From assembly GCA_016165875.1 (NCBI GenBank), contig JABBOT010000001.1, forward strand, positions 41,034,252 to 41,098,251: DNA of 64,000 nt. Direction: 5' to 3'. The translations under genes were made by a program, and so were the position numbers. Under the pieces are notes generated by a model. It saw only the letters and a program-made list of their open reading frames with translations, had not been told where the DNA came from and did no database searches. Shown here piece by piece: positions 14,301 to 26,300 of this stretch (the first letter of the stretch is position 1; the number at the start of each line of letters is the position of its first letter). The stretch comes from Acanthopleura granulata (Eukaryota; Mollusca; Polyplacophora; Chitonida; Chitonidae).

Positions 14301-17300
14301 TAGTCTGAACACTGCTCCAACATGAATGGCAGTATCAATGCATGCATGAAGTTTGTATGATGCTCCTGATCCATTAACAAAATCATGATTGTAATTAAAA
14401 ATTCTAATTATGAATGATGTGTATATACTGATATTCACCGACAATTTTTTTGCTTTATATATTTTTACAGGACGCCACAATCCAAGTACCTGCACGTTTA
14501 CAAAAACATAATGATATACATGTATGACAAGTGTAAAGTATCATCAAAACTGGTGCAACATTAACCTTATCAATAATACCTGAAGAATCGTTCACACACA
14601 ATTTGTGATCAACACATGCTGTAGGTACATGTCTGTAACCATATTATTAAAGGTCTAAATTCCAATCCACATGTACCATATAGTATGTTCTCAAACGGAT
14701 AAACTGTTGCTCACAAAATGTAAGAGCTTAAAACAATTCCGAATATGACAGGTAGAGATTAATTTAATCTCTATATTTTGTCTGCTTATTCATTTCAGAT
14801 GCACAGTTCATAATCAATTGCATTTTGAAAGGAGATACCCAGTCGTTTCAAACTATTACTGTAACTTCAACGTCGATAAGCTGCTAAATTACCTGCTTAT
14901 ATCATCGAACAAAATGGATTAAAATCCGACCACTTTCACCGAGAAAAAAAGGAAAAGGCCATCGTCAAAGCGAACAACAATCGCGGATTTGTGTCAGTCT
15001 AAAATTGTGGGGTGTGAAGTTGGCGACGCTATAAGGATTAGCGTGGACGTTTTCTCTGATGTTCAGTTCCCTTTGTGTCCAGTAATGGATTGATTTCAGA
15101 CACAAAAGAAGGTAAATTTGCTGGTTCTATTGAGAACCGGGCAAACAATGCCTAATAGTTAAATCAGCGAACAAAACGTTTGGCTCTAGGCGCTGGGCTG
15201 TCCACTCTTCAACCCTGCCCCCATTTTTAACTTCGTACCTTTTGCACCTCCGAGACAGGAGAAGGACAAAAAGACGGAGCTTGAGGCGATGGTCTTAGCC
15301 TGAACGTCAGCTGTCTATCAGCTGGTCTCGGTAAGGCCCAACTCGATGAGTCCTGAAGAGAACAGGCGCAATTAGGTCCGCACAATACACTCACATTAAC
15401 CCTCACAATGTAAGTGGATTTGCTTGTTGTAGAAGAGACGACAAGGACTACAGATCTGAGATATCCAAGTCGTGCGAGCACAGGAAATATTTCATGGACA
15501 GCTTATGAAATTAGCCGCTCGTCGCGCAGGCCTGCCATGGCCGTAGAGACGAACGAATGATCCATTTCCTCGCCCTTCTAAATGCTCCATAATGCTCCTA
15601 ATCACTTTAAATCATATCTAGACCTTTAAATTTATGCAACACTCCTACCTTTTAGCTGTCTCAGAATTGATTTATTCAGTAAATTATCCTAAAGCAAGTT
15701 TCAGATAGGCCTACATTGTAAGTATACAGTAAAGCTTGACGTTAGACTTTCACAGCCGACCTGCCTTTCAAAAAACAAAGCAAGAAAACTGCTTGTATTA
15801 AGCCAGTTTAGAGTGATCTGTATTTACCTGAAATCTCCGTCTGCATACCTCCATGGCACCTGATATGGGCCTATATACATGCTTCTATAAAGTGACAGAT
15901 CTAGATCTGGGGTGGCTTTTTATCCTTATTTTCATATCTTAATTTTAAATTGGTTCACTATACCTTAATTTTAAATTGGTTCACTGCCCAAGTTTGCCTT
16001 CATTTTTTTCGTAAAACAAATGTGCTTTCAAATCAAAGTAAACACCGAGTGTCTGTGTGTAGCCTAACAATTCAGCAGAATAGTATGCCTAGGGTATATA
16101 TGTCCATGTAATTCTCCACTTTCTTCACTGATTTGTCAGAAGGATGGAAATATCGTCAGTTTCCAATAGCTCACAAAGTTCTATGCTTCCAGTTGGTCTA
16201 TGTATTTGGTACATGTTCAATCTAGGTTGATATATACGCCATATAGGCCGGGTGGTTTCAAGTAGTCACATATAAATGCATGTATATACACGCATCGCTC
16301 TTGGCTAAAGGAATAAGCTTTTAAATGAGTACAGATTGCTACAATATATATATATATATATATATTGATTATACAACTCAATATATTAAACTGATCAGTG
16401 ACATGCTTGTAGGGGGCCTGCGTTTAAATACTTATTATGAATTGCGGCTGCGAAACTATAATTGCTCCAGTGTACCCATGTTTTCTTTTAATATTCATTT
16501 CGTGGTTTAAAAAAAATCCATGCTTGGTTTTGTTTATAATCGAAAGTCGTAAGTCATCAATGCTAATCTGGTAGTTGTAGTTTTTCCTCCTCAGTCGCGA
16601 CCCTTGGCAGTTAGAGGAGCAGCTTGTCAACACATGCTCTATTCACCGGGCGTGAAGACTTTAGCCAAAGTAAACAAAATTATTCCGCTCATCAGGCCTA
16701 ATTATTATTGATATGTGAACGTGAACCTGTGATCATATATCACAATGGGGTCAATTTGTGAAAAAAATCCCTCTGAAGGGCTGAGCGTCCTTTCTACTTG
16801 CGGTAAATTGATGATGTGTCGGTTTGACAGTGTACTCGGTGAAGATGACGAGGCAGTGGCAGTTTTTATGCTATGTGGGGATGTGTAACCGTATAAAACG
16901 GGGCGGTAAAGACTGCGCTCTTACGTGTTGACACACTGCCGCTAACGATATTTCCAAAACGAAAGTATTTTTTTTTTTCCTTTCTATTTGAAACACTACT
17001 TTACGCTCACATGACAAGTTAGAAAACTTTGATCGCTGAATAATACAGCGCACAAAACAGAATACACTGACTTGAATGAACATCGATTTTTGTGCAGACC
17101 TCAAATAAGCTGTGCGGTCGAGGAAAAACAGAACCACCAAACATACACACATATTAACCTTCTCTCTTGCTATTTAAAACCCGGGGTCGGCGATCTCTGG
17201 AAACACTCGCCATTTTCTCGTCTGGTCACAGCATGGCTACAGGCAAAGGAAGAGAAGAGGGAAGGGACCAGGGTGAGAAGCGAAGCCCGGGGGTGACCGC

Positions 17301-20300
17301 CCGGTTTTAGCAGGACAAGCCGACCACGAGCGCCGAGCCGCGCGCGAGGAAAGCCAATCCCTTTATCAACAAACAAATTCACTAGGAATAACCCTATGGA
17401 AATTAGCCTGTGTGTCGGATAGACTGTTCTACAGAGCAGAAACACACAGGTCATGTTCTATCGCCAAAGCATGCCAGAGCTGTTCTATGTTCCATAGTAT
17501 GTATAGAGTTTGTCTTTAAATAGTATACATTGTGGTTCGCTCCGATGCCGGGATATATGCCCACATGTTGATGCGCATCTCATGACATCATGTGTGTGTG
17601 AACGTCAACAAGTCCAATCATTGCACATTTGGTCCAACATTATGAATCATTTCAAGTTTTGAAGATATTATTGCACATACGGTGGTGCATGATGTGAGTT
17701 TTCACGTTTCCCCATGATCCGTTTTGACACCATATACAAGATGCAGTGTTTCAGGCATGGCCTATATGTACAACATACATGCATGTAGCAGAACTAAGCG
17801 AGGAGGACGGGCATTCACAACCTTACACAGCTGATCATCTGACCGACAAAGGCAGACGAAGCCACGGCTGTGAAAAGACTTGCCCCTCGGTTAAGATTCT
17901 GTGAAAAATCGGCCTTAAAAATGCACGGAAAATAAACTCCGGTGCGTTTTATTCGCCGGCCGTGCCTGATCGTAGCCTATTATACTCCAAGTCCTCGCAA
18001 CCTAATCGCTAATCGCTACTCTATTTTGTCGGAGGCACTGGAGCTTACTAATGATATTTTCTCAGCAAACTAACCTACAGCTTACATGGTTACGCCGTAT
18101 TTAGCCAGAGCCCGAGTCGCTCAAACGTTTCTCAGACGTCACAAAAGGCTGTAGGAAAGGCGCTACACCTAAACCCAATGAAAGTGGTTCCAGCCTCAAT
18201 CAAAGCGGAGCCCCAGCAGCTAACCCAGCCATCGGAGAGTCCTTTTCAAAATGATCACATTTGCTGCACGTTATTAGATTTTCGCATTCGTCCAATTGAG
18301 GTATTAAACTTCTAACTGTTTAACATCGGGACAGAATTCTGTTCAAAATGCAATTGAGTTATCCGTGTATAACGTTTCCTTTGAGCGCGTGGTTAACGAC
18401 TCGGGACCTTGGTGCTCGATCGCGGTTTGGAAGGAGGGGGGGAGGGGGGTGTTAGACAGAAATGGACAATAGTCCCTCGTGACCACCAGGACCATGTCAC
18501 GACCAGAATGGTCCCGCGGATGTTTCAATGTCCCAATCAAACTGTATACTGCTTCCGCCAAAAATATTTCCCTGCACATAATACGATGATGAGCATCATT
18601 GCATCAGCGGTAATTCACCACAACAACTGACCATAGCTGACGAGTATACGATTCGACGGCTGTAGGTATTGATTTTGAAAGAAGATAAATCAATCGTAAA
18701 GATTTTCACTGTTGTAGATCACTTTCCTAATTAATTTACTTTGCTAGGCGTTACACTGCGCTGACTGGGTAATTCACGGCGCGTCGTTAAATCTTATCAT
18801 CTTCTCCTTGTATACGGGCTCGATCTAAGTGATAGTTTGTCTGCTCGTTACCCTGTTTCCGGACTGGCTTCTAGTATTACGTGAGAACTCTCGGTGGCGT
18901 TGGGAAGCTATACGCTCCCGTCTGTGGATCCGATCACGGGTAAAGTGCGCTGCAACCCCGTAACGGCACCACGCCGAGCTAAAGTAGGGAAATATGGGAA
19001 TCAACGCAGATTACCAAATTGACATTCTCGGCCTTCCATCGCAAAACATTTGACTAGCTGGACGTCAAACATTTGGCAGTGACAGTTACACTGGTTGCCA
19101 GTCAAGACCAGACGAAGCCCCCTTTTGAGGAAACCCACCCCCCGTGGTGTCCCCATTTCCTTTGGCCGGCATCAGTTTCTCCGAAACTCTCGCCGTTTTA
19201 CAAAAGCAAGAACAGAGCTAATTTCGTCCATTATGGACAAGTTCAATATTTTCACTTCCGAAAAAAATTATTTCAACATATTCGGCGGTGTCTTTGACGC
19301 AACTGGATTGAATTATTCCCTTAACCTTGTGATAATCAACACGATGGGTTTTTCCTTTCGTGTCGTAAAATTTCTGTTGTATACAAAGGCAAATAATTCA
19401 TTAAAGCTACAATCGTGCTCTGAATCAGTTAAAAAATGTAGAATTATTTATGTCTTCTATAATCTGTTAATCTTTCGAAATCTAAATTTATCTTCTGAGC
19501 CATGAGCGGATTTCTGACGCTACAGCATTTCAGTTCTATAATGTTCTGTTCTCGTGGCTTTTACGAGCAAGTATGTAATGCGGTTTTCGACTTATATAAA
19601 ATCTCTTAATTTTTATATGTATACATTACAGCTTCCTCTTTCCCCCCAATTGTTCACGCGAGGCAATAAAGTGTCTAATGGTATAAAAATTCTGAGCATT
19701 TCTTTCACAAGCACCAGTTGAGAGCTTCCATTGGTACATGGTGGACAAGTGGTTTGCTGTTTGGTGTGACAATAGCCAGAACACATTGGCACAGGGTTTT
19801 TACGACCTAGCACAATCATCATCCTCATGATCACTTTTCACATAAAACTTTTCATTGACATGATAGTTGCCGGGTAATTTATCCCGTCCCCAAACACCGA
19901 CGCTTTTCGCTGTCTGCCAAAGTCTGGTCAAGGTGTCATAAAGTCACGCCTCTTGGTCAATGGCTTTAAATGACCACTGGCCGTTAGGGCCTTAATTCCC
20001 TCTTGTTCATTTCACAGCTTCCGTGCTGAGTTTTCAGTGACCGCAGGGGCGTAGGGCAGCTCTCGCAAGACTTTGACACAGGGCGTTGGTCTGACGGTAC
20101 ATCTAAACCAATAGGCAGAGGGCAAATAAGTTGGATGATTCCTCTCTCTCACGGCAGGGGTCAGTTGACGCCCCGACACACGGCCCCCAGTAACAACTGG
20201 TTCCCTGTCCCGTCCCCATCTACCCGAAATGAATACAGCCGATCATGCGAAAGACCCTTAGCTCAAGGCTATGCCCCGTGCCTTTTGACAGCCGGGCATG

Positions 20301-23300
20301 AGACGGGGATTTTCAGGACGGTGGCCAAAGAGAAAGGAATCTATAGATGAGATTTAAAGTTACAAAACGCACTGGATGTCGTTGGACCGTCTGCCAAATC
20401 TACCGCCATTTTCACGGACTATATTCAGCCTTGATTATCACAGCAGGGCAGCTAAGCGTTGGGGATCAAGTTGACGCCAGATTTAGAGATAACAGCCGAC
20501 TCTTACACAACACAAAGTCGGAAAATACACTCTCTAATTAATTTAACTAGCAACTGCTAAACCCCTCCCCCCCACACCATCTACACACTTAACTACTATT
20601 TAAAAACGTGTCACCGTCGACGGATTCTCAAATGTCTCCACTGACATATTGTTTACACTTCTGAACTCAGCGCAAACTTTAACAACCATTAGGCCGTCTG
20701 TGCTTACTCCCAAAAATTGTACCAAAATCGCCATCTTACTTCATAAAAAAATCCTTTGTTCGAAGAAGATTCGACAATGCTGAGAGAGTACTTATTTAGT
20801 CCTGACGATGTTCCGAGTTCTGTGGTAGATATAGGCCACGGGGAGAGGCTAGGGGTGCAGGGTTGGATGGGGTTGGGCGAATTGTAACTTTGATAGCGGG
20901 TTGGTATGTTTGGCTAGTCTCCCAGCCCCTAATCACCTACACAGTAAGACAGACTTAGAATGACACAAATTACAGGGTTGCGCGTTCCTTTTAGCAGTCA
21001 GGGGATGTCTATTGTACTAAGGGAACGGAACACGGGTGAAGACGGCGCTTAGAAGGGCTACTTTACACAAAAAGGCAACTCGACCGGGCCTCACGCTCGA
21101 AGAATAGCGTAATTGTCTGCAATACTATTAAATAGAGTGTTTGATAAGAAAGCACCTTCCGTCAATGGACTAGCAGAAACTTTTTTCACAAATTTCTCCT
21201 CAAGCCGGCTCTAATACAGTGATTGCATTCAGTTTCGCCTATACCTTCGATAAAAAGACGCAGAGAAAAGCCTTGCCCAAAGAGACGTCATTATGGCACG
21301 TATTAGACCATGAATTCCCGGCGATAGAAAACAGTTTTGTCTGAGCAACTTTGCTATTAGTACGCCTTTTCTCCAACGCCCGCTGACCTTATACTATGAT
21401 AAAAATGCATGGATTCTTTAAGAAAAAAAAAACACATAATAATCATCAAGATTTCACCCAACTCCCCCCCCCCCCACCTCGTCTGTCCGCCATTCTCAAA
21501 TCCAAATTCAAGTTGTCTTTTAGCCGCAAAGAATCTATATTTCATAACAATATACTTTATAAAAACCAAGAACGTAATATCCGATTTCAATAGAGTAGAT
21601 TTGGTGCTGGGTATAAGTTAAGTGATAACCCTGTGAACTGACTTCTATAAAAGCCAATGCTTCCCTAGGTATCTTCAGTACTACATTAGAGTGCGGACGC
21701 AACTGCCTTCCGAGAGTTGCTCGCTAAATCTTCCCCTTGAGAGAAACATCCAAGTCCATTTTATAACCCTCAGCCGCCTGTGTCGGCATTACTTTCAATT
21801 AAAATAATGCCTTAATGATCTGCCTGTCGCCTTACTAGTCCTCCAAGAATCCAACACTCTGGCTTGTCGCCAATGTCTTTTATCCTTTCAAGTCATGCCA
21901 CGCGATACACAAGCCATTGTTATTAAGAATTGTTATAAGAAAACCTACAGAAATGAAACATCGGAAGTTTAAAAGAGAAAAATTTCAAATTACAAACATA
22001 CTTATATTATTAACTATTATCCCACTATGCTTTGCAAATTTTCGTTCTTCCTATGATACCATATACATGTATTTGTGGAACGTCTAACTTTAACGTTTTC
22101 CTCTACTAAATGGTCCATAGTTATGGGCCCGTCAATAAAACTGTGTAGTCAATTAGTGTTGTGCCTTTGACATTTTCTGTACTACAACCAAGCCGTGCTG
22201 AACGCTGAGCTAGACCGCGAGGAAGACTGGATAATACTACACAATGGTACCAGCTCTAATTGGAATAAAAGACAGTGAGAGTGAAACTGGCCTTACCTGA
22301 TCGGTGGCATCCGAGGGGTCGGGCGGTGTGCCGTCCAGGCTAGTTTTGCCGGGTGTACCCGTACTCCCTTCCCTGTCATCTATGACTAAATCTATAGGCA
22401 TTTTGCCTTTCAAACAACTAATATACCGATGGCAGAAATTGTCACAGAGTTCGTGCACCTGCAAAAATACAAACATACAACTGCGTGTTAATATTTGCCG
22501 GCGCAATAGCATTGGAATAACAGGGGGGATTCATAAATGTACACCTACACAGAAAATTCTGGTGAAAAACCGACTGATATATAAGACATATAAGGTGTCA
22601 TGCAGTTGTCGCCTCATGAAATTAACGTATTTTCTGACATATTCCAAAAGTTTCTCAGGATGTTCATTGCTGTCATTTCGTGAAAAATATTTCAAAATTT
22701 ATCAAAGCTTACCACATTTAACATGTTGATCATTGTGAGAAGTATTTTTGAAAGAGACATTGTTAATTCAAAAATAGTTGAAGTCCACAAAATTTCACAG
22801 CAGCCACAGCGTCGCATCGAAGTATTTGCGCATCTCGATCGATACTATACTGATCAAGTCATCAATAAAGCACGGTCAAAATTTTCTTCTTTAGACCACT
22901 CATGGCGAATAAATATGCAACTTTAATATGCACACAATCATCTAAATTTGTACAATAGAACATATGAATTACTCGAGTGTTGAAACTTCGTCGCATCCCG
23001 ATATAAAGAATAACGGACAAATTACACTCGAACTGCTGTACATTTCATTGAGCTCTTGATCTTTCAGCTTTAATTTCGCATTTTCCGCCCGAGTTCACAA
23101 AGTTCGAACTGAAGTTCATATCGACTAGCAGTTATAGCTCAGTGAGTCCGACCTATGCTATCTGCACCCCTTTTTGTACCTAAGCTCAAAATTGTCTGAC
23201 TGAAACTCTAGCCTACTTTTGAATGGCCCGTGGTTTAAACGACTCGGCGCTATTGAATTATTTCTGAGAGTTTTAATATACCATTCTTATATTTCCGAGC

Positions 23301-26300
23301 AGTAGTCCACCCAGAGAGGGAACGGGGAAAATTAGCGAGACAGAATGAAAAGAAACATCTGCCATATTCTAACTATCATAGAAGCCAGTTGGCCCCCAAA
23401 ATACGGTTAGCCAGTGAACACAGTGACAAATTCAATTTAGTTTAGAAATCTAAATTCAGAGTTTAAAAAATAGAAGTGGATTTTGAATCACCCAGAAGTT
23501 AAAAACCGAAGCCAAACGCACTTCTGAATTAAGCCCTGATGAGCACACAAGAAAAAAATACAGCCGAAAAATTCGATAAAATCTGGCATGTATAAACCAC
23601 CTAGCATTTCAGGCATAACGTGGAAAATTGACTTATGTACGGTAAATTAAGTGTGGATAAATAAATACAATTTGGGTTTAATTCAATTATCATAAAGCCA
23701 TATCACGATGCGAAAGCAGCTAGAAGATGTTCTGTATAAACACTATATTCCCGTTGGATTCTGTATACATTTAGTTAGCATATGTCTAACAACGGTTCTA
23801 AATAAGTAACCATAAAATATTGCGACACCTAAACTGAACAAGGCGTTAACTAATTTTTTTTTTCGATTTAAATATATGTTGAACATCAGAATTTGATAAG
23901 AATTGACGAACTCACCTTTTCCAATTCCAATAGATGAAACCGTAACACTTGAATAGCCTGTATCATCTGAGAAGAGAGAAAGGCGGTCTATAAATCAAAC
24001 ATTAGGGCTATTAAACAGCCGATCGCTTACACAATATGACATATTGTATGGCCATCATGGTTGCCACTTAGCACCCGGCCAAATCATCTCTGACTTCACT
24101 TATGACTATGGTGTCAGTAGTTATAATATATGTCACCCCCAAACTCAATGAATCTCAATAGAATTCGTTCCAATTCATCGTTTTTCTTTTTTTTTTTATT
24201 ATCTATTTTTTGTTAAATTATTTATTCAAGGCATTACGCATGTAATTGTTCATGTGAAAAAATTATGACAAATGTGCGAGACATGTTGTACGGCAGCAAT
24301 GGCCTATCACAGCTCGGCCGCGAGTTTGAAATCCGTTCTGTTCTGTTGAAGAACCCATGTAGTCTTTGCCTTCATTCATACTTACGCAAATCAAACAGTT
24401 TCAAGTTATATCACAATTTTTCACAGATACGAAAAACTGATGATTTGAAAAAAACTTTGTTTTCTAAATTTTGATTTCGCAGTACATCGATAATACATGA
24501 TGTTGAAGAAAGGGTTTTTTTCTCTCATCGAAATATTTATTGCAAATAATTGTTTTTGGAATTTTTTTATGCAAAGCCAACATTCTCGAAGTGTGACTGT
24601 GAGCATTTAACCCCACCTCTAACCTAAAGCAACATTTATTTGGCCAAATCACGATATGGTACCACCGATGCGTTCAGATGTACTTCGTTATATGCACATA
24701 CATGCAACCCTGCAGGTCTCTATGAATAATAATGTATATCTTAGAAGCTTGACAATGATAAGTAAATCTTACAGCAATATACAATCAAACAAATTTGAAA
24801 ATTTCTTTTCTTTTAAGCACTTTCATTTCAGCTTCTAAGACTTATTCTCTATGTATATTCATATTCAAGACACTGGAAAAATTGCACAAGACATGCGTCT
24901 AGTTTTCTTCGGCACTGGGGTTCGGATGGAGGACTCAGATCGTAGCCTAGTTGCTGAGATTAATAAATAACGTACAACAAACGTGACATCCTGGGTGGAG
25001 AACTATTATAAGGAGGCATTTTAACCACACAACGTTTAACACAGAACAATACAAAAATATTTAAAATCAAACCAAAACAAAAAAATTGTAAGAAATGTAC
25101 AACATACCAAACTATCCAATTCGTGGTTAGCCGAAAATAAAGGCTTGTCCGACCGTGCCTGAGGGTAGAAAAATATCAAACAGGAAAAGAGGGTCTTGCT
25201 TAAACTACAAATTCTCGTAGATTTTATAAAATTTTATTTTTCTTGCTTGAGTTCGAGCACAGAGAACTAATTACTGGTGTCAAGAATCTTGGCTTTTTCC
25301 CCTGTTGTTTCCTGTGCCCATTTTCTGTGCGAGCTCCTCGTGATAATTTCATAGAGAAACCCCACCCGATGTCCGTAATACACGGCTCAGCTAAATGTCT
25401 CCCAGAGCGAACATTCAGGGGAAAGATGTGGCTTCCGAAAGAGAGCGGGCAGAATTTTCTATGTGGGCTGTTTTTCTCCCCATAGGTCCTTCCTCAGTGC
25501 CATTGTCGATTTTATGACTTGTGTCATTATGGCCGCATGAGCTATTAGATTAGCGTGTCGTTACAGACGGACAATGCAAAGTAATAATTACATAAGTAAC
25601 TGGTCTAATCTAGCGGCTGTCCCAAACACCTCGGCGAAATGGCTCTAATGTACAGAGAATACAGAGCCCGGCTAAAGCCCAACCCGTAATTTCGTCCCGT
25701 CCTGTCAGGCTGCTTAGGGCTCTGATCCAGTTAGACACGAAACAAGGGGATTGTCACCGTCAAATTAAACGCTTGCTGTTTCCTATAATTGACACTGACC
25801 TACACCGTCATATCTATTGTTGTAGCAATTAAAAATAAAAATCCTGACGTTTTCAAAAAAAAAAATATCACACAAAATATACAGTGATTAATATTAACGT
25901 TCTTCTGTCAATTTTTTCGTGGGTAAAGCTAATGTTTTTTGATCTCAAAATACAGCCAGAAGGAAAATTTTCCATGGATACTAGAAAACTGTACGTGTCC
26001 CTATGGCAAATCGTTGGTCTATGTTTGGCGTGATACACGGCGGGCCCGGAAACAACATGAAGTGTTCGGCCCAAACAGAGGTCAGTTATTACTGATAAAC
26101 AATGATATCGAGATAATAATACAGGCCACAAAAATTGTTGAGATAAATATATATCTATATATACATATATGTCATGAATCAGGGTAAAGACAAGGGTTAA
26201 TACATACTAGTACTTGCTTGGAAAAAACGGCTATATCCTCATTGAATGATTCTGACGAACAAACGTCTCCCCCGGCCACACCCGGCTCCCGTGGGGTGCA

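Larger units (their letters stand above)
6477..22296 (-). other. Meis: Meis intron 6 (15.8 kb)
   Basis: This intron is far larger than introns 1-5. It alternates A+T-rich stretches (8.3-9.7, 10.5-12.0 and 14.3-14.9 kb) with blocks of higher complexity near 7.3-7.6, 10.1-10.5, 12.1-12.8, 13.7-13.8, 14.9-15.6, 16.6-17.5 and 17.8-21.3 kb. It holds no open frame that looks like a gene. In vertebrate Meis genes the large introns carry many developmental enhancers, so the complex blocks are the best places to look for regulatory DNA; this is inference. Confidence 0.85.

Noticed and set aside
17233..17273. Short plus-strand exon beginning ATGGCTACAGGC and ending at a GTGAGA donor
   Set aside because: Only 13 codons with no matching downstream exon recognised; kept only as part of the CpG-patch finding.
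19095..19505. 136-codon plus-strand frame in intron 6
   Set aside because: No recognisable domain; the second half is A+T-rich sequence of low coding quality.
22304..22729. 141-codon plus-strand frame
   Set aside because: It runs antisense over Meis exon 6 and into intron 5; its length reflects the coding exon on the other strand.
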